Assembly: GCA_002504845.1 (NCBI GenBank)
Contig: DATW01000056.1
Location: 1 to 11,893 of the forward strand
DNA from: Euryarchaeota archaeon UBA250
GTDB taxonomy: Archaea > Thermoplasmatota > Poseidoniia > Poseidoniales > Thalassarchaeaceae
Reading direction: 5' to 3'
DNA length: 11,893 bases
Shown: in pieces, positions 7,695 to 11,893 of the stretch
Layout of the letters: every line of letters begins with the position of its first letter
Position numbering within the stretch: the stretch's first letter is position 1
Made by a program: the position numbers and the translations under genes
Notes under the pieces: generated by a model
What the model saw: the letters and a program-made list of their open reading frames with translations, nothing else
The model's database searches: none
Told to the model about the DNA's origin: nothing

Positions 7695-9005
7695 GTGGAT
7701 CAAGAAATCGACTCATTCTCTGATTTTCTAAATCGAAATGACGAGAGCGTCTCCACTCGTGGCATATCGAAAACTTCGGCACTTCCATACCTCATTACCG
7801 CAGTATCGACCCTAGTTACCGGGCTGTCCATAGCCATTCTAGCGATGTGGCTCCTCAGCGAAGAGAATGTAATATTTGGAGGGCCTCCTGCAACACTCTT
7901 AGCATGGCAAGATGACTACGAGGAGATGACTGGCATTGACAAGGTGAATGGGAATCTCGATGGTTCAGGAGTTACGATATGCATAGTTGACTCGGGAGTG
8001 GACCTCTCACACCCCGGCATGGACGGAGTTAGCATAACTGGGTGGTATGATGCTGTAAACGGAAAGATAGACCCCTATGACGACCAGGGGCATGGGACTG
8101 CAATGACTGGCATAATTGCATCCAAAGGAGGAGTGGGGGGCATTGCTAAGGGTTCGGAACTTCTCATCGCCAAGGGGATTGATGATTCTGGCTCCGGTAC
8201 GGATGAAGGCATTGCAGAAGCGGTAGATTGGTGCTCTGCTCAAGGTGCCGACATAATCTCACTGAGTCTCGGGGGGGATCAGGGGCCAGGTCTCTCAGGC
8301 CTCACTCTGGATGTTCTGGAAAACTCTGTAGAAGATGCTCTTGATGAGGGGGTCTTCGTGGTCGCAGCAGCGGGCAACGACGGTACGGATGATGACGGGG
8401 ATGTTGCTTCCCCTGGATCTGTCGAGGATGTGATCTGTGTTGGAGGTGTCAATCGGAATGGAGACGTGTGGTCGGGCAGCTCAGAGGGAGATAATAATGG
8501 TCGACTCTGGCCCAATCCAATTCTTCCAAGGCAAGACCCCGACAAAAAGCCCGAGGTGATAGCTCCTGCATCAGAAGTACCTGTTTTACTCACGAATAGC
8601 GGTAGTTGGTACGGTTACTCGAGCGGTACTTCAGCTGCAACTGCTTGGGTGTCAGGTATCCTTGCATTGGTGGTGCAAAATGAGCCGGACCTTGCTCGCT
8701 CAGGGGACAGGGATGCCATAGAGGACATCAAGAATCGGATATCACAGACATCCACTCAGAAAGAAGGGGTTACGGGGCATGATGATCGATTTGGTTACGG
8801 GATCGTGAATACAGTTGGCCTGATTGGGGGCATGTCGAATGATAGTACTTCAAATCGAGATTTTGAAAGAATGTTATACTCTCATCAGCCAATGAGTACG
8901 ACCAATGTCGCGCCCGATAGTTCGACAAAGGCCGACTTGAATCCGCGTATCTGGGATTCTCTTATCGCAGAAATCCACGAGTTGAAGGCTTCTACACGTT
9001 TCTGA
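7695..9005 (+). CDS. Membrane-anchored subtilisin-like serine protease (S8 family)
   Basis: The 436-residue product has a short hydrophilic N-terminus, one transmembrane helix at about 30-54 and a subtilase domain at about 88-378. The full catalytic set is present: Asp99 in IVDSGVDLSHP, His133 in GHGTAMTG, the oxyanion Asn228 in AAAGNDG and Ser313 in SGTSAA. The helix position implies type II topology, with the protease outside the cell as an uncleaved signal anchor. Only about 35 residues separate the helix from the domain, too few for a normal I9 propeptide, so autoprocessing may differ from classical subtilisins. The last 58 residues are a hydrophilic tail outside the catalytic fold; the final 40 codons lie antisense to the methyltransferase gene. 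The GTG start is supported by GGAG eight bases upstream. Likely jobs are peptide scavenging or maturation of surface proteins; the substrate is unknown. Confidence 0.95.
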   Translation: MDQEIDSFSDFLNRNDESVSTRGISKTSALPYLITAVSTLVTGLSIAILAMWLLSEENVIFGGPPATLLAWQDDYEEMTGIDKVNGNLDGSGVTICIVDSGVDLSHPGMDGVSITGWYDAVNGKIDPYDDQGHGTAMTGIIASKGGVGGIAKGSELLIAKGIDDSGSGTDEGIAEAVDWCSAQGADIISLSLGGDQGPGLSGLTLDVLENSVEDALDEGVFVVAAAGNDGTDDDGDVASPGSVEDVICVGGVNRNGDVWSGSSEGDNNGRLWPNPILPRQDPDKKPEVIAPASEVPVLLTNSGSWYGYSSGTSAATAWVSGILALVVQNEPDLARSGDRDAIEDIKNRISQTSTQKEGVTGHDDRFGYGIVNTVGLIGGMSNDSTSNRDFERMLYSHQPMSTTNVAPDSSTKADLNPRIWDSLIAEIHELKASTRF

Positions 9006-9652
9006 GCCTCCGTCAGTGGATTGCCTGGCTCGAAGTCCCCCACATCCCCTGTTGGGACTTCTGGTTCGATCACCATGATGATACCGTCCGTTTTCACTAT
9101 CTCAAATGCTAGTTGGAGGCTGGCAGGTCGTTGTACTTCAGGTACATCGATTATCACCATACCAGTGGGGGATGGCAGCGGTATAGGTGAAATGACGCTG
9201 TTTTCTGGTGTCGCAGATGCTGCATTCCATGCCGTCGTCTCAGCGACCACCTCATTCCATGGGCGCGACAGTACTGAAGTCCATGATTCAGCGGAATATC
9301 TGCGTATAAGCCGATCTAATATCACTCCAAACTTTCCACCTTCTTCTATAATTCTGAATGAAGATGGGCGCTTGGAATCTTCAGTGGCCCACGCATCCAA
9401 CAGCCACGCAGCAAGGTGCCCTATGCCTCCCCCGACTAGAACTACATTCTCAGGAGTTACCCTAGCAGCAATATCTCGAATTCTCGACCTAGCATCACGA
9501 GAAAGAAGTGGTAAATCCATGTGTAGCATCTGTTGACCGATATTTGCAGCAATCTCTGGCTCATCCATGCTGAAGTCTTGGTTCTGCTCAATCAAGGCAT
9601 GGAGAATTTCCTCTTCGCCCCTCATCGGGAGGTTGCCGCCGGCAAGTGTCAC
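8885..9652 (-). CDS. Class I SAM-dependent methyltransferase-like protein
   Basis: The 255-residue protein has a Rossmann-type core. VVLVGGGIGHLAA (70-82) fits the glycine-rich SAM-binding motif I. FRIIEEG (99-105) fits strand 2 with its acidic residue. Strand-like MVIIDVPEV (165-173) and GIIMVIEPE (190-198) follow, and the C-terminus ends in the paired strands usual for this fold. The first 60 residues are a helical extension. Methyl transfer is inferred from the fold; the substrate cannot be read, and a non-methylating nucleotide-binding Rossmann protein is possible. The GTG at 9652 is preferred because a TATA-like box lies about 26 bases upstream; ATG at 9625 is the alternative. The gene is convergent with the protease and overlaps it by 121 bases, and divergent from the zinc-finger gene. 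Confidence 0.8.
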   Translation of the reverse strand: MTLAGGNLPMRGEEEILHALIEQNQDFSMDEPEIAANIGQQMLHMDLPLLSRDARSRIRDIAARVTPENVVLVGGGIGHLAAWLLDAWATEDSKRPSSFRIIEEGGKFGVILDRLIRRYSAESWTSVLSRPWNEVVAETTAWNAASATPENSVISPIPLPSPTGMVIIDVPEVQRPASLQLAFEIVKTDGIIMVIEPEVPTGDVGDFEPGNPLTEAQKRVEAFNSWISAIRESQIRGFKSAFVELSGATLVVLIG

Positions 9653-9674
9653 GATACTTGGCTAGAGGCCCCAG

Positions 9675-9682
9675 ATATCAAA
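9675..9682 (-). promoter_or_regulatory. Probable TATA box for the methyltransferase-like gene
   Basis: TTTGATAT on the minus strand lies 23-30 bases before the GTG at 9652, fitting a leaderless archaeal transcript and favouring that start. The same bases lie just before the upstream ATG (9684) of the divergent zinc-finger gene, one reason to doubt that longer start. Confidence 0.4.
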
Positions 9683-9734
9683 CATGGCTATTTTCCATTG
9701 TATTGAAGAATGGGGGGCTCTCGCGTTTGAAACG

Positions 9735-10322
9735 ATGACTTCCAAACCAGAAGGGCATGTAGACCTATTCTGCTCATCTTGCTCGTCAGAGACGAATCAT
9801 ATCACGCTAAGAGAAAAGGAGATCGGAGGTGGAGTCGATCTTCTAGTCAGGTGTTCTGAATGCAATCACGTCCACACCGAAATCTTACGACCTCGTAAAC
9901 TCGTCAAAATTGGGATGACTCTCTCCGATGGCAGATCTTCTTCATTCGAGAACATAGATTCGGACGATGATGAGGAAATATGTGTGGGCGATACCTTCGA
10001 GCACGATGGTTTTGAGTGGACGATAACTCGTCTTGAGGGACAGGATTCTCGAAGTGTGAAGAAGATGGATGCGGGGAGCATTCGAAGAGGATGGGCCATC
10101 AGAGTTGACAGAGTGATTATTCCTCTGACTATGACTGATGGAGAGGTGAGTCGTTCATCATCGATGGAATGCAGTCCAGACACCATTTTCTCATGTGAGA
10201 CCCATATTGAAGTCGAAGGTTCAACATGGGTGATTCGCGCCATACATACGGGCAAAGGTCGTACATTGAGAGGCCGTAGAGCAGCGGCCGATATTCGTAG
10301 AATATACCTGCATGCAGATTGA
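9735..10322 (+). CDS. HVO_0476-type archaeal zinc-finger protein
   Basis: From ATG 9735 the product has 195 residues. A zinc ribbon lies at the N-terminus (C13/C16 and C40/C43, in FCSSCSS and RCSECNHVH). The rest is a beta-rich domain with GDTFEHDGFEWTITRLEG, RRGWAIRVDRVIIPLTM and a final DIRRIYLH. This matches the archaeal HVO_0476 zinc-finger family in domain order and length; its role is not established, though a nucleic-acid or translation link is often supposed. An earlier in-frame ATG at 9684 would add 17 residues (start MAIFHCIEEW). I prefer 9735 because relatives start close to the ribbon and a weak TATA-like TATTGA lies 29-34 bases before it. The stop lies two bases from the stop of the convergent proline dehydrogenase gene, so neither gene has room for a separate terminator. 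Confidence 0.85.
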   Translation: MTSKPEGHVDLFCSSCSSETNHITLREKEIGGGVDLLVRCSECNHVHTEILRPRKLVKIGMTLSDGRSSSFENIDSDDDEEICVGDTFEHDGFEWTITRLEGQDSRSVKKMDAGSIRRGWAIRVDRVIIPLTMTDGEVSRSSSMECSPDTIFSCETHIEVEGSTWVIRAIHTGKGRTLRGRRAAADIRRIYLHAD

Positions 10323-10324
10323 TT

Positions 10325-11299
10325 TCATCTTCTGTTTGTCCACGGCATGATTATTGATTTGGCCACGTGCCAAGCGATTCCGGGGTTCTCCCTGAGTCTC
10401 CTCATACTGTATTCGTACCACTGCTTCCCGTAGGGCAGGTAAACACGAGTCAGATGCCCATTGGAAGCGAGGCGCCTTCTTACGTCGCCTCTGACTCCAA
10501 GTAAGAACTGAAACTCGTATCCGCCCCCCTTTCCTGGCTTGACTACTGGTGCTGGTTTTCTTGGATCTGGTTTTTCAGGCATTATCCCCCTAGATTGAAG
10601 GTTCTGCAAGGCTGCGTTGATTACCGGGTGGTCGTGAGATGCGATGCCCACATACATTCCAAGGTCCAATGCTGTCTCAACAGCATCCGATGTGGCGTTC
10701 ACGATGTCCGAATAACTCGTGTATGCTATTTCTGACGGTTCGAGATATATGCCCTTACAGATTCTGACATCGGCGTGTTTGCCCATCGTCTCAGCAATAC
10801 GCAAGAGGTCATCGTTGGTTCTGAGTAGCCTGCCTTGAAGGACTACTCCTACGTTGAGATGCCCTTCCGAATACAGGTCCTCCATAATCTTCAGAGTTGA
10901 TTCAGTATGTGTGCTGTCTTCCATATCGAGTCTTACGTAGATCTGGGATTCATTCGCCTTACGGACTATATCGGAAAGAGCCTTCAGAGCATATCCGTAA
11001 TCTATATCGAGGCCGAAGGCAGTTGGTTTCAAAGAAACGTGGGCATTTAGATCAGATTGGCTTATTGCCTCTATAAGTCGATTATATTCTTCGATGAATG
11101 GCTGGGTTCCTTCCAATGTGGAAATATCTTCCCCGAGGACGTCGACAGTGAATGACGTATTCTCAGACGACATCTCGCGCATGACTCTGAGAGCATCCTC
11201 AAGCTCTGGCCCAGCAACATAACGCCGGGATATGAATCGTATGAACGCCTTGGGAGTGATTGGCATGAATGCCATAATGACCCGGCCGAACAAGTTCAT
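10325..11299 (-). CDS. Proline dehydrogenase, monofunctional (PutA-type TIM barrel)
   Basis: It oxidises L-proline to pyrroline-5-carboxylate using FAD, passing electrons to the membrane quinone pool, as known for the family. The 324-residue product shows the family motifs in order: DVLGE (53-57), LKPTAFG (90-96), VRLDMED (122-128), VGVVLQGRLLRT (150-161), VRICKGIYLEP (178-188), ASHD (220-223), EFQFLLG (262-268) and VYLPYGKQWYEYSMRR (286-301), whose paired Arg bind the proline carboxylate. An unusual Pro/Lys/Gly-rich insertion lies near 240-260. ATG 11299 is chosen because MNLFGRVIMAF fits family N-termini; ATG 11368 would overlap dtdA by 38 bases. The gene follows dtdA by 31 bases on the same strand, so they are probably co-transcribed. 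No pyrroline-5-carboxylate dehydrogenase is in the window. Confidence 0.93.
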   Translation of the reverse strand: MNLFGRVIMAFMPITPKAFIRFISRRYVAGPELEDALRVMREMSSENTSFTVDVLGEDISTLEGTQPFIEEYNRLIEAISQSDLNAHVSLKPTAFGLDIDYGYALKALSDIVRKANESQIYVRLDMEDSTHTESTLKIMEDLYSEGHLNVGVVLQGRLLRTNDDLLRIAETMGKHADVRICKGIYLEPSEIAYTSYSDIVNATSDAVETALDLGMYVGIASHDHPVINAALQNLQSRGIMPEKPDPRKPAPVVKPGKGGGYEFQFLLGVRGDVRRRLASNGHLTRVYLPYGKQWYEYSMRRLRENPGIAWHVAKSIIMPWTNRR

Positions 11300-11330
11300 G
11301 ATCCGGCTCGTTCGAATAGGCACTTGACGA

Positions 11331-11893
11331 TTACTCAATTGCCAAGAGTTGTTTGCCACGGACCACATCTACATCGAAGGTGCCGAGTTTGGCGGTAATA
11401 TATCTCCTAAAATCTGAGTTCATAGATTTTCGATCTAGATGTGCTATCACTTGTGCGTTTGGACGGGCCGCCCTCATAGACAGAATTGCTGCTCTGAGAA
11501 TCTTCTCAAAATTGTTGAGAGACGCCTCTTCATCGACATCGGGCAGTGAGTACGATGGAAGTATGTGCCCTACAAGTTCATTTGATCTGATTAGTATGTC
11601 CCTGTGTCGAGGTGCGTAGTGGCCGCCTCCGATACACAGCATCCAACGTTTATTCGGATCAGGCGCCTTGCTGGAGAGGTTTTCGATGATGATCTCGGCC
11701 CATATGGAGGCTAACTTCGAATCAGTCCATTCTTTCTCCGAGGAACCAATTTCAACATACATGGTCGGGAGAGTCATTACTGGCCCGTGGTGTGTTGCCT
11801 CCAATGTCAAATCAAATTTGGATAAATTTGGCTCCATGGAACCTTTCTGAACTATTGCTCTGAGAAACAGGGCCATACGGGGGTTCGGGGGGA
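11331..11893 (-). CDS. dtdA: D-aminoacyl-tRNA deacylase, archaeal type, N-terminus beyond window (partial)
   Basis: This enzyme hydrolyses D-amino acids from mischarged tRNA, protecting translation. The archaeal/plant GEK1 (DTD2) family is recognised by LEATHHGP, YVEIGSSEKEW, CIGGGHYAPRHRD and HLDRKSM, all present and in order, with paired His and the GGGHYAPRH metal/active-site region intact. The frame stays open upstream of the ATG at 11876 to the window edge, encoding PPNPR before Met. Family proteins have roughly 80-100 residues before this point, so Met at 11876 is internal and the gene is cut by the window, not truncated. The stop is TAA at 11331-11333; the proline dehydrogenase gene follows after 31 bases, suggesting one operon. 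Confidence 0.92.
   Translation of the reverse strand, partial: PPNPRMALFLRAIVQKGSMEPNLSKFDLTLEATHHGPVMTLPTMYVEIGSSEKEWTDSKLASIWAEIIIENLSSKAPDPNKRWMLCIGGGHYAPRHRDILIRSNELVGHILPSYSLPDVDEEASLNNFEKILRAAILSMRAARPNAQVIAHLDRKSMNSDFRRYITAKLGTFDVDVVRGKQLLAIE

Noticed and set aside
8007..8593. Minus-strand open frames (78 and 104 codons) inside the protease gene
   Set aside because: They are antisense to the catalytic core with its conserved Asp, His, Asn and Ser motifs, and carry no domain signal of their own.
9021..9536. Plus-strand open frame of 171 codons
   Set aside because: It is a mirror frame of the methyltransferase-like gene, which shows a recognisable Rossmann motif on the minus strand.
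11331..11876. dtdA read as a complete or truncated 181-residue gene starting at ATG 11876
   Set aside because: The frame continues open to the window edge and the family has more N-terminal sequence, so this is a window cut rather than a short gene or pseudogene.

Overview
The window looks like chromosomal DNA from an uncultured archaeon, most likely a marine Thermoplasmatota of the Poseidoniia (Marine Group II/III) type. The domain call rests on four things seen here: a D-aminoacyl-tRNA deacylase of the archaeal DtdA/GEK1 type, an HVO_0476-type zinc-finger protein known from archaea, tRNA-Thr with U73 and tRNA-Ser with G73, and start codons with TATA-like boxes about 25 bases upstream and little or no Shine-Dalgarno sequence. 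The lineage call is inference from the giant exported surface protein beside subtilase and proline dehydrogenase genes, in compact DNA of intermediate GC. No mobile element, CRISPR array or integrase was seen.

Layout. Bases 1-6128 (minus strand) are one uninterrupted reading frame of 2042 codons that runs off the left edge: an exported mosaic surface protein with a signal peptide, two disulfide-bracketed EF-like calcium loops, a Gly-Ser-Gly-Tyr repeat region, three jelly-roll (MAM/immune-inhibitor-A-like) domains and further beta-sandwich modules. Just upstream is tRNA-Thr(GGT) on the minus strand, then tRNA-Ser(GGA) on the plus strand. The plus strand continues with a six-helix membrane protein carrying two C-terminal zinc ribbons (6484-7662) and, 32 bases later, a membrane-anchored subtilisin-like protease (7695-9005). 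A class I methyltransferase-like gene on the minus strand (8885-9652) overlaps the protease gene tail to tail by 121 bases. A plus-strand HVO_0476-type zinc-finger gene follows (about 9735-10322). Two bases after its stop lies the stop of a minus-strand pair: a partial dtdA (11331-11893) followed by a proline dehydrogenase gene (10325-11299).

How the genes may work together. The surface protein and the membrane protease both act outside the cell, and the polytopic zinc-ribbon protein is probably co-transcribed with the protease, so a surface-protein or peptide-processing theme is possible but unproven. DtdA (tRNA quality control) and proline dehydrogenase (proline catabolism) appear to share an operon without an obvious biochemical link. 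The most notable points are the modular giant protein, the protease/zinc-ribbon membrane pair and the long antisense gene overlap. I do not see convincing evidence of a wholly new multi-gene system.
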